From NCBI RefSeq assembly GCF_014651015.1, contig NZ_BMWB01000013.1, positions 124,001 through 188,000 of the forward strand: 64,000 bases of DNA, read 5' to 3'. Of the stretch, positions 43,904 to 51,778 are shown piece by piece (within the stretch, counting starts at the first letter, position 1; every line of letters begins with the position of its first letter). Below the pieces are notes generated by a model. The model did no database searches. It was not told where the DNA came from and worked only from the letters and a program-made list of their open reading frames with translations. Both the position numbers and the translations under genes were made by a program. This DNA comes from Streptomyces xantholiticus. GTDB lineage: Bacteria; Actinomycetota; Actinomycetes; Streptomycetales; Streptomycetaceae.

Positions 43904-45082
43904 GTGAAAGGTTCCACGAAGGTGTCGTCACAACTGCTTGCAAACAGACGACAAGTGAAGTCAGTAGATGCCGACATCGGCCGACATTCCGTGACGCGAT
44001 TCGCTACCCCCTTGTCGGCAGTCCTGCTATTCGCCTCGATCAAGGCAGTTGGCCTTGTGGTCCTGACTTTCTGGTCGCACACCCAGGAAAAAAGCGCTCT
44101 GCACTTACTCAGCCGACGATGGGACTCGCTGTGGTATGCACGAGTAGCTGAGCACGGCTACGGCTTCACCCTGACCGCCCCAGACGGTCGAGAACTGTCA
44201 AGCATGGCCTTCTTTCCGCTAGTTCCCTGGCTGGAAAGGGCAGTAAGCATCACCGGGCTCACCTTCGGACATGCAGGACTGCTCATCAGTGCGATGGCGT
44301 CGGTCGTCGCAGCTCTCGGCCTGTTTCACCTGGGCCGTCACGTCCACAGTCCCCAAGCCGGCACTCTCCTCGTCTGCCTGTGGGCCTCGCTGCCCGTCTC
44401 CATCGTCCAATCCATGGCGTACAGCGAGTCCCTCTTCGTCGCACTCGCTGCATGGAGTCTCTACTTCCTCATGCAGGATCGATGGGTCGCTGCCGCGGCC
44501 CTGGCCTGCGCAGCTGGCTTGACGAGGCCCGTCGGGGTCGCCATAGGCATAGCCATGTGCACCCACGCGCTCACACGCCTGCGCCATTCGGACAACAGGG
44601 CTTGCATCCTCGCATCGTGCGCCCTCTCCCTGTCGGGAACCGCTGCCTACGTACTGTGGGTAGGAAGCCAACTAGGCACCTTCCTCGGGTACCTGGACGT
44701 ACAAGCAGCCTGGGGAAATGGATTCGACGCCGGATACTCATTCGCCCGCTTCCTCGGCGAATTCATCTCACCATCACCAATCCTCACGGCAGTCCTCCTG
44801 CTCGCCATCATCGCCCTTACTGTCATCCCCCACGTCATGATGCGCCTGCGCGGATACCCGCCCGGCCTGATTGCCTACTCAGCCGTGGTCACCGCCATGG
44901 CCATGGGCGCGTCCGGATACTTCGGGTCCAAGCCGCGACTCCTCATACCAGCATTCCCGCTGCTCCTGCTCGTCGCGATCACTCTGCAGCGCTCCGCAAA
45001 GCCCTACCTCTGGATCGCACCCCTCGTGATGACAAGCGCCCTCTACGGCGCCTTGTGGCTCAACGGTTCGGGGCCGCCGTAG
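43904..45082 (+). CDS. Mannosyltransferase-like integral membrane protein (PIG-V/GT-C type)
   Basis: A 392-residue protein with about nine membrane segments. The first periplasmic loop has RRWDSLWYARVAEHGYGF, where WDSLWY plus an upstream Trp/acidic pattern is typical of actinomycete PIG-V-like lipid-linked-sugar transferases; SMAFFPLVPWLERAV and SIVQSMAYSESLFVALAAWSLYF follow, the latter containing the conserved YSE. A C-terminal KPRLLIPAFPLLL is also typical. The start is GTG 43904; another GTG six codons on is possible. It would move mannose from a polyprenyl carrier to an exported protein or lipid. Confidence 0.75.
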   Translation: MKGSTKVSSQLLANRRQVKSVDADIGRHSVTRFATPLSAVLLFASIKAVGLVVLTFWSHTQEKSALHLLSRRWDSLWYARVAEHGYGFTLTAPDGRELSSMAFFPLVPWLERAVSITGLTFGHAGLLISAMASVVAALGLFHLGRHVHSPQAGTLLVCLWASLPVSIVQSMAYSESLFVALAAWSLYFLMQDRWVAAAALACAAGLTRPVGVAIGIAMCTHALTRLRHSDNRACILASCALSLSGTAAYVLWVGSQLGTFLGYLDVQAAWGNGFDAGYSFARFLGEFISPSPILTAVLLLAIIALTVIPHVMMRLRGYPPGLIAYSAVVTAMAMGASGYFGSKPRLLIPAFPLLLLVAITLQRSAKPYLWIAPLVMTSALYGALWLNGSGPP

Positions 45083-45632
45083 ACGGTCCCGACAAGGACG
45101 TCGTCTTTGTCCCCAACTCACTCATAGAGGACGAGGAGCGGTCGGCTTGAGCAGTTCCCGGACAAGCGACCGGCTCTCGGCGCTCCCATGGGCAGCGCGC
45201 CTGTTTGCACCTCGTGTCGTGCCGCGGTCCCGCCATGGGGCGTGAGGATCACCTCCTGTCGGGCGGCAGTGTCACGGACACCCGAGGACACCGCATGTGA
45301 CTTGGAGGGGTGCGGAGGCGCGGGCTGCTGCGTTTTTGGGGGCGGAATGCCGAGTGCGCAAGCGCTGGTCAAGGCGGTAGGCAAAGACCTGGTCGGACAG
45401 ACGTTCAGGCATCACTGCTCGGACGGCGTGCTCGTCTTCCGCTCCTCGGGCCAGGACCGACGGCGGCCAGCATCTACATGGAATTGGCCTCCCGCCTTGC
45501 CGAGCCCCTGCTGCTCATCTCGCTGTCCTTGCGGTCCGCGGCAGGGTCAAGCGGTAAGGAAGGCGCGCCACCCGCTGCGCGCAGCGGTCAGACAGCTACG
45601 GCCAGGACAGCTCGCTGCCGTCGGCCTGGTCG

Positions 45633-45782
45633 GTGAGGACGATGCGCACGGTCGGGGTGTTTGCCGTACTCGCCGATCCATGCCGCTGGCTTCCGGTCGA
45701 CGACGTCGCCGCCCGGGCCGTGGCCGACGGCGTGGAGGCGTGCGCGCACTGCCGCGCCGACACGGCCCTCGGCATCAGCTAG
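45633..45782 (+). pseudogene. Probable DUF6233-family C-terminal remnant
   Basis: A 49-codon plus-strand frame ends CRWLPVDDVAARAVADGVEACAHCRADTALGIS, which resembles the Cys-containing C-terminus (CxxC-type ACxxCRPDTxLG) of the streptomycete DUF6233 family. Nothing N-terminal to it is recognisable, so it is likely a fragment. I see no gene in the remainder of 45083-45915. Confidence 0.35.
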
Positions 45783-45915
45783 AACATGCGCTACGGACCC
45801 TCCGCCAACGCGCGCCGTCTGGGCGCCCGGTCAGGGAGCGGTCGTGTTCTGTCGCCTGTCTTGGACTGAACGCCACCGCGCAGCAGTTGAGTCAGCGACG
45901 ACGGCGTCTGTCCCT

Positions 45916-46590
45916 TCATGCGCGGGTGTGGGCCCGTACCAAGAGGGTGCCGAGCTTGTTTGGCTCGGGAGCTTCGAGCACCAAGGCTTGGACGCCGGTG
46001 AAGCCATGTTGCTTGAGCAGGTCGGCCCACGCTTCAGGGGTGTACTGCCAGCGGAGCACGGTGAGTTCATGTTCCCGGCCCTCAAGCCATTTGCCCCGCA
46101 TCGGCTGCGGTCCGTAGGCACCAGGGAGCGGCTCGGCTTGGCTGAAGGCAAGGACACCGCCCGGGGCCAGACGCTTGGCCACCAGAGGGAACAACTGCTC
46201 GGGGTCGGTGAACCACACAGCACCCCACACCGAGTAGACGGCGTCGAACAACCGGGTGCCTGAAGCGAGATAGTCGCAAGCGTCCGCGTGGACGAAGTCG
46301 AGCCCCGGCACGCCGTCCCACCATCTCCGGGCGCGCTCCACCTGGACGAGGGAGAGGTCGACGCCGGCCACTTCCACGCCTTGCTGAGCCAGGTACACGG
46401 CCTCCTTACCCTCCGCGGGGCCGAGATCCAGAGCGCGTCGCGGCTCGCCGAGCAGCTCGGCACCAGGGCCGTGGCCGGGGTACTGGGTCCATTCGAAGCG
46501 GTTCACGACGGGGGCGGGCTGCTCACCCTCTCCCCGGTGCGGCATATAGGTGTCCCAGTACTCGGCCGGAGTGTCGGGCACACGGGGCAT
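45916..46590 (-). CDS. Class I SAM-dependent methyltransferase (copy B)
   Basis: A 224-residue methyltransferase with motif I RALDLGPAEGKEAVYLAQQG (DLGxAEG, slightly unusual for ExGxGxG), motif II VAGVDLSLVQVERARRWW and DAVYSVWGAVWFTDPEQLFPLVAKRLAPGGVLAFSQ. It is paralogous to copy A at 38006-38662. The start is ATG 46588-46590, with GGAGGAGC upstream and the conserved region beginning EYWDTYMPHRGEGE. The frame is open for 92 more codons upstream, but that part is Arg/His-rich and lacks a ribosome site. It is divergent from the intact XRE-DUF5753 gene. Confidence 0.85.
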   Translation of the reverse strand: MPRVPDTPAEYWDTYMPHRGEGEQPAPVVNRFEWTQYPGHGPGAELLGEPRRALDLGPAEGKEAVYLAQQGVEVAGVDLSLVQVERARRWWDGVPGLDFVHADACDYLASGTRLFDAVYSVWGAVWFTDPEQLFPLVAKRLAPGGVLAFSQAEPLPGAYGPQPMRGKWLEGREHELTVLRWQYTPEAWADLLKQHGFTGVQALVLEAPEPNKLGTLLVRAHTRA

Positions 46591-46740
46591 GGAGCTCCTC
46601 CGGGAACGGTGAGGCCGATGGAGACGGCCACCGTACCGGTGACGCCCGATGCGCCGGGGAACTGACACAACATCGTCGCGCCCCGCACAGTCGAGGGCCC
46701 GGGGACGCTCCCAACGTCCCCGGATCCGATCGTTCCCTGA

Positions 46741-46758
46741 GTACCAGTACCAGTACCA
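46741..46758. repeat. Three tandem copies of GTACCA
   Basis: A short 6-bp tandem repeat upstream of methyltransferase copy B. In the minus frame it would read WYWYWY, within an extension that I do not accept as coding. Confidence 0.6.
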
Positions 46759-46830
46759 GTGGCAGTTCTCGCCAGGCCGGCAGGGCCCGCACTTGGCGTA
46801 GTCGGCTTCCCACAGCCTCCAGTCGACCGT

Positions 46831-47698
46831 TCGGTGTGGTGGTCGGTGCGGTTCCGTTGAATCCATGACCGGGCTGTGCTGGCTGAATTACGCTGTGGAG
46901 TCCGGTCGTTACGAGGATGCGGCTGGATGTGGGCGACCGGGTGGTGGACGGGGTGGTGCTTCCCCGCCGTGCGGAGGTGGTTCCACACGTTCCACATCGG
47001 TCACGCGCACGTCCCGGAGGGAGCAGCGGTATGCCGCAGCGGCGCGTCATCACCGGCCGCAGCCAGGAACCCCGTCAGCGGTTCGCCGAGGAACTGCGGA
47101 CGTTACGGGCGGGGAGCGGGACGAGCCTGCGGGCGCTCGGTGAACGGCTCGGCTGGGACTGGTCGTTGTTCGGCAAGATGGAGAAGGGCGAGACGCTCGG
47201 CAGCCCGGAGGTCGTCCAGGCGCTGGACACGCACTACGGGACGCCGGGCCTGCTGCTGGCGCTGTGGGAGCTGGCCGCCGGGGACCACACGCAGTTCCGC
47301 GAGCGGTACCGGCGGTACATGGCGCTGGAGGCGGAGGCGCTGAGCCTGTGGCACTTCGCGGTGAGCGTGCTGCCGGGGTTGTTGCAGACGCCGGGGTATG
47401 CGCGGGAGGTGCTGGCGGTCGGCGGGCTGAAGGGTAAGGAGCTGGAGCAGCAGGTCGAGGCGCGAATGGGACGGCGGGAGTTGTTGGAGGCACAGGACGC
47501 ACCGCCATTCCGGACGATCCTCGCGGAGGCGGTGTTGCGGACGCCGGTGCGGGGTGCTGCTGAGTGGCGGGCGCAGTTGGAGCACCTCGCAGAGATGGCG
47601 GAGAGGGAGTCCGTCACCGTCCAGGTGCTGCTCCAGAGCGCAGGAGTGCACGGCTTGGTCGGCACCGACGTGTGGTTCCTACGCCTTGCGGACGGACG
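46831..47698 (+). repeat. Direct repeat copy B, full-length
   Basis: The full-length counterpart of 39861-40400, including the 333 bases (47262-47594) that copy A has lost. The homology includes about 200 bases upstream of the XRE start codon, so the promoter region was duplicated too. Confidence 0.85.
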
Positions 47699-47873
47699 GC
47701 CTGTTGCTTACACCGAGAATGCTCACTGGGGTGAGCTGGTGGAAGAAAGTGCCAGGGTCGAACGCTTGCAGCGTGCCTACGATGTGGTGCGCGACATGGC
47801 CTTGCCCCCTGGCGAGTCGCGAAAGTTCATCCTGCGCATGTTGGAGGAAGTGCCGTGCGACCTTTCGACTTGA
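47031..47873 (+). CDS. XRE-family regulator with DUF5753 domain
   Basis: A 280-residue regulator: HTH in AEELRTLRAGSGTSLRALGERLGWDWSLFGKMEKGETLG, then a DUF5753 domain (FAVSVLPGLLQTPGYAREVL, RRELLEAQDAPPFRTILAEAVLRTPV, HLAEMAERESVTVQVLLQSAGVHGLVGTDVWFLRLADG). The start is ATG 47031 with GGAGGGA upstream. Its 3' end overlaps the DUF397 gene by 19 bases. In this widespread streptomycete pair the DUF397 protein partners the XRE protein, somewhat like a toxin-antitoxin or signalling module; the natural ligand is unknown. Confidence 0.92.
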   Translation: MPQRRVITGRSQEPRQRFAEELRTLRAGSGTSLRALGERLGWDWSLFGKMEKGETLGSPEVVQALDTHYGTPGLLLALWELAAGDHTQFRERYRRYMALEAEALSLWHFAVSVLPGLLQTPGYAREVLAVGGLKGKELEQQVEARMGRRELLEAQDAPPFRTILAEAVLRTPVRGAAEWRAQLEHLAEMAERESVTVQVLLQSAGVHGLVGTDVWFLRLADGRPVAYTENAHWGELVEESARVERLQRAYDVVRDMALPPGESRKFILRMLEEVPCDLST

Positions 47874-48064
47874 CCGCCGCGACCTGGCGGAAGAGCAGCT
47901 ACAGCAACCCGGATGGTGGTGCTTGCGTTGAGGTCTCGGACGACTTCGCCGCTGTCGTGCCGGTTCGGGACAGCAAGGTTCCGCACGGTCCGGTGCTCGT
48001 GTTCCGGGCCGGTGGATGGTCCTCCTTCGTTTCGGCAATCAGGGACAGTCAGTTGAGCGACTGA
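47855..48064 (+). CDS. DUF397 domain protein
   Basis: A 69-residue protein that is all DUF397: LTAATWRKSSYSNPDGGACVEV, VVPVRDSKVPHGPVLVF and WSSFVSAIRDSQL. The start is GTG 47855-47857, inside the XRE gene, with GGAGG in that gene as its ribosome site. It is the usual small partner of XRE-DUF5753 regulators. Confidence 0.93.
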   Translation: MRPFDLTAATWRKSSYSNPDGGACVEVSDDFAAVVPVRDSKVPHGPVLVFRAGGWSSFVSAIRDSQLSD

Positions 48065-48075
48065 ACATGCAAGTC

Positions 48076-48111
48076 AACGGCTCCGCGATCTGTTTCGATC
48101 GCGGGGCCGTT
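48076..48111. terminator. Bidirectional hairpin between DUF397 and pglX
   Basis: AACGGCTCCGCGATC (48076-48090), loop TGTTTC, GATCGCGGGGCCGTT (48097-48111): 15 pairs with one G-T wobble. It lies between the ends of convergent genes and can terminate both. Confidence 0.8.
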
Positions 48112-48127
48112 TGCGTTCTCGGGCGGG

Positions 48128-51100
48128 TTACTTCTTGGTGGTACGGCGTCCTCTGGTCGCGGCGGCCGGGCGCCAGGCGCGCAGGTCGTCGTCGGTGAGG
48201 CCGTGCTTGCCCTGTTCCATCTGCCGGTCGCCCTCGAAGAACTTGGCGGGGGTCGGGGCGAAGAGCGGATCGGGCTCGTTGTGCCACTGGTTCAGCCACG
48301 GCTGAAGTTCCAGCAGCCCGGTGAGGAGCGGGGTTACCTCTTCGGTGGTCAGGCCCTCGTGCGTGGCGATGTACGTGTCGAGCGCGATCGCCTGCTCCCG
48401 GTGGTCCCAGCCTGCCCAGCCGTACAGGTCGGGGGTGGCGACGTTGGCTCGCGCGTACGAGATGAACCGCTCCTTCGGCACGTCCAGCTTGCCGCGCGCC
48501 CGCCAGTAGGAGGGGCGCAGGAAGTCGGCCGAGGTGTACTTCGGCGGTACGGGAATGCTGTCCCGGATCTTCCGCTTGGCCGACTCGTCCGGAGCGGCGT
48601 CCTCCTGCCGCTGGAGATCCCAAACGTGCTCCCAGTCCGCGCGCTTCTTTAGGGCGGCGGGCTTGTAGCGCAAGGTGGCGAGGAACGGAACGTGCTCGTC
48701 GGTCATCAACTCGGCAACCACGGTGGGCAGTTCCTTGCGCGGCGCGTAGATCTTAGCGACGGAGACGAAGTCCTCGTCACGGGAGAGGTTGTCGGTGAGC
48801 CGGGAGAGAGTGACGAGCGCGGGCATCCCGTTCTCGTCGAACCAGTGCGCACGGTCCTCGATCCGGTCGAGCAGCCACGACTCAATTGCATGGTCTAGAA
48901 GAGAATCCCAGCCTTCCGATTTCCAGCGCCGCTTAAACTCCGGTCGTTCTACCATGCCGATTGCTCGGTTCTGCTCTATGGCCTCTATCCGCTTATGCAC
49001 GAGTTCACGGTAGGCGGCGGGCCAGTGCTCGGGAATCTCGATGATGGGCGTGGATCCGTGCCGCCTGAACCACTCGTCGCTTGCATCGCCCGAGAGGACG
49101 CGTCGCGCGAGAACGATCTCGAACGCACGCTCCCCGAGGGCGAGTTCGGGAATTTCGAATGAGTCCAGGTCTTCAGAGGCGCGCAGGTTTTCTGGGTGCA
49201 GGTGGTAGAGCCAGTAGACGTGCCAGTCCAGTTCCTCCTGGAGTGCGATCATGCGGGCGCGGATGGCATGCCACGAAGCCTTAGCATCGCGGAGCACGGT
49301 AGGTGTCGGAGTAGCCCTCGCGGCCACCCTTGCAGGACTGACGGAGTCCAGTTGCCTCGAGAGGTGATCTAGGGCGGACCCGAGATCGGTGGGGTAACGA
49401 CTGGGTAGCGGAAAGCCTTGCAATTTGGTGCCTGTGAACTCAAACGAATTCTTCCATGCTTCGCTTCCCATGGCCGAATATCCTGCGTCAACTCGTGCGC
49501 CGCCTCCCTCCCCTTTGTTGTGTGAGACCTGCTGGAGCCAGAAGCAAGCGGTTGAGCTATTGAGTAGTCCAAGCAGCCGTAGATAGTCTTCCTTGCTCGC
49601 TCCATCCCGAAGTTTGATCACGGGCGCATGCTGATTGAAGACGCGTCCCCCTCGATCCAGAACAAAATGGTTATGCGTTGCGACAAATGGGAAGATCAGG
49701 GAGAGGGGACTTCGGTAGCGGTCCGGCACCCAGCGATACCAAGTCCACCACGGCTTGCCTAGATCCTCTTGGCTTTGCCCGCCGAAATCCTTCGTGGAGC
49801 GCAGATGGCTCCGAGCGAGCCAGAGGAGCCGAGCCCAGGAGGCGTCTTCATCGTAGGGAAGTGGGGATAGATCGGTCGCATATGGGGTGATCGCGTTTTC
49901 TGTCGAGTGAACCCCCCAGTCTCGGACCGCTTCGCCGGCGATGTACGACCTTGACACCTCGTCAGCTACTCGCTGTCGAAGCAAGGCGGCAGGTGTGCTC
50001 ACGAATGCATCATTCTGTCCGGGGAAGCTGGCGAATCCGATGTCTCGGGAAATGATTGATCGCAGTCGAGCCGTGGCGGCGCTCTCGATTGCTTCGTTCA
50101 GCTCAAGACCGCCGTCAGCCAGAATCCACGGCTGCTTGCCGAAGTAGCGTTCGCGCCCCAGATCATTTACGGAGACCCACTGGCTCACAGATCCCGGCGT
50201 GTCGACCTGTTCAACGATCGCGCGCCAAACGTGCCCGTCCTCGGCGTTTCCCGGCGCTGAAGGCTCGCCTTGGATGCTTCGCACTGTACGAATGGTTTCT
50301 GAACGTCTGTTCCCGCTGCGACGCTTTCCGATCAAGATGACCGTCGGTGTTCCGTGCCCTGGGATGTACGCCCCCGAGGAGTCGATGACTTCGGTCAGCT
50401 CCACATCGTGCCCGAAGTAGGTTTCAATCAGCCGTGTGCCGAACTCCCGCTTCATGAACGAGTTCGCCGTAATCTGTCCGACCAATCCGTACCCGAGCCC
50501 GCTCTCCGTATCCCCCACCTTCGCCAGCTCGAAGAACCGCTGAGCAAAGGGAACCGACAAGGCGTACTTCCCCGCGCACGCGTCGTACAGACCCCGATAA
50601 AGCTCATTAAGCTTCTTGTCCTTCACCGTAATATACGGTGGATTCCCCACCACCACGTGATACCGCCCCGACCGCAAAATATTCGGGTGCTCGTGCACAT
50701 CCTCAGTCTCGTACTTGAAGTCGGCCAGCTCATCCGCGCCCTCCTCCTCCAAGTCGTCAAACAGGTTCCCCTGCTTGTGCCGGTGTTTGATGAGCGAGTC
50801 GCCCACCGCCAGGTGAATCGGCCACTCGTACTTAGCGGCCTCCGCCAGCGTCCGCACCCCACTCGCCGCCATAGCCGCCACCAGCAGCCGGAACCGAGCG
50901 ATAGCCACCGCGAACGGGTTCAGGTCCACACCGTGCACGGAGTTCAGCGCCTCCCGCACCCGCTCGTGCACGTCCTTGCCCGGCCGACCGTCCGCCCACA
51001 GCCGAACCAGCCGCCGGAACGCCCCCAGCACGAAGTGCCCCGACCCGCACGTAGGGTCGATCATCTTCAGGCCCTCGTAGCCGAACTCCCGTACCGCCGG

Positions 51101-51778
51101 GTCCATCGTCCGGTCGAGGATGAACTCCTCCACGAACTCCGGCGTCTGGAGCAGCGCGTACGTCTTCCGCGCCGCCTCGCTCAGGTCCTGGTACAGGTCG
51201 CCCAGGAACCGCGTGTCCCAGCCCCGCGTACCGTCCCCGTCCTCCTCCAGCGGGTCCGTGAAGTCGTGGACTAGGAGACCGTCCTCGTCCCGCCTGCGCC
51301 AGAAGTCCACCAACTCACGCGCACCGTCATGCGACAACGGGATCTGGAACAGCGGGTTGTGCCGCCGGTCGAACAGCAGCCGTCCCGCCTGTCCCGCCCC
51401 CAGCTCCTCGAACGCCTGCTCCAGCCAGCCCCGGTACGTCGGGTCCTCGGACCTCGCTACGTACTCCTCGAACCGGGCCAGCGCCAGATCCCGCCGGTCA
51501 CCCTCCGGCGACGTCAGGTACGGCTCCGGGATCAGGCGGTTGTCCTCGCAGAACCGGACGAAGACCGTGCCCAGCACCCACGCCACGGCGACCTGCGTGA
51601 CCCGCTCGTCCAGCCAGGAGTTCCAGGTCGCCGCCGTGCGGCCCAGCTTGCGCGCACGGTCGTACTCGGCGCGCAGCTTCTCGCCCTCCGCCACCACCTT
51701 GACCTGCTTGCCGAGATCGGTCTCGACCGCCTTGACCTGGCGCTTCAGGTCTTCCAACAGAGCCTTGCGGTCGATCAC
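48128..51778 (-). CDS. pglX: BREX-2 adenine-specific DNA methyltransferase PglX
   Basis: A 1,216-residue gamma-class N6-adenine methyltransferase. SAM motif DPTCGSGHF is at residues 241-249, the catalytic NPPY at 379-382 (VVVGNPPYITVKDKKLNELY), followed by a long target-recognition region. The N-terminal MIDRKALLEDLKRQVKAVETDL and the C-terminal DDLRAWRPAAATRGRRTTKK match PglX. The middle (about 48,900-50,500) is visibly less GC-rich, with rarer codons than its flanks, as expected for an exchanged specificity region. It overlaps pglW by 4 bases (ATGA). The longest G run in the coding strand is six (49912-49917), so no long phase-variable tract is seen. Confidence 0.94.
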   Translation of the reverse strand: MIDRKALLEDLKRQVKAVETDLGKQVKVVAEGEKLRAEYDRARKLGRTAATWNSWLDERVTQVAVAWVLGTVFVRFCEDNRLIPEPYLTSPEGDRRDLALARFEEYVARSEDPTYRGWLEQAFEELGAGQAGRLLFDRRHNPLFQIPLSHDGARELVDFWRRRDEDGLLVHDFTDPLEEDGDGTRGWDTRFLGDLYQDLSEAARKTYALLQTPEFVEEFILDRTMDPAVREFGYEGLKMIDPTCGSGHFVLGAFRRLVRLWADGRPGKDVHERVREALNSVHGVDLNPFAVAIARFRLLVAAMAASGVRTLAEAAKYEWPIHLAVGDSLIKHRHKQGNLFDDLEEEGADELADFKYETEDVHEHPNILRSGRYHVVVGNPPYITVKDKKLNELYRGLYDACAGKYALSVPFAQRFFELAKVGDTESGLGYGLVGQITANSFMKREFGTRLIETYFGHDVELTEVIDSSGAYIPGHGTPTVILIGKRRSGNRRSETIRTVRSIQGEPSAPGNAEDGHVWRAIVEQVDTPGSVSQWVSVNDLGRERYFGKQPWILADGGLELNEAIESAATARLRSIISRDIGFASFPGQNDAFVSTPAALLRQRVADEVSRSYIAGEAVRDWGVHSTENAITPYATDLSPLPYDEDASWARLLWLARSHLRSTKDFGGQSQEDLGKPWWTWYRWVPDRYRSPLSLIFPFVATHNHFVLDRGGRVFNQHAPVIKLRDGASKEDYLRLLGLLNSSTACFWLQQVSHNKGEGGGARVDAGYSAMGSEAWKNSFEFTGTKLQGFPLPSRYPTDLGSALDHLSRQLDSVSPARVAARATPTPTVLRDAKASWHAIRARMIALQEELDWHVYWLYHLHPENLRASEDLDSFEIPELALGERAFEIVLARRVLSGDASDEWFRRHGSTPIIEIPEHWPAAYRELVHKRIEAIEQNRAIGMVERPEFKRRWKSEGWDSLLDHAIESWLLDRIEDRAHWFDENGMPALVTLSRLTDNLSRDEDFVSVAKIYAPRKELPTVVAELMTDEHVPFLATLRYKPAALKKRADWEHVWDLQRQEDAAPDESAKRKIRDSIPVPPKYTSADFLRPSYWRARGKLDVPKERFISYARANVATPDLYGWAGWDHREQAIALDTYIATHEGLTTEEVTPLLTGLLELQPWLNQWHNEPDPLFAPTPAKFFEGDRQMEQGKHGLTDDDLRAWRPAAATRGRRTTKK

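Noticed and set aside
46591..46866. N-terminal extension of methyltransferase copy B with WYWYWY repeat
   Set aside because: There is no ribosome site at the distal start, the composition is Arg/His-rich, and the paralogue at 38006 has no such extension; ATG 46588-46590 has a good GGAGGAGC.
49912..49917. G-run in pglX as a phase-variation tract
   Set aside because: Only six G in the coding strand. Phase variation of pglX in S. coelicolor is linked to a much longer G tract, so there is no support for slippage switching here.
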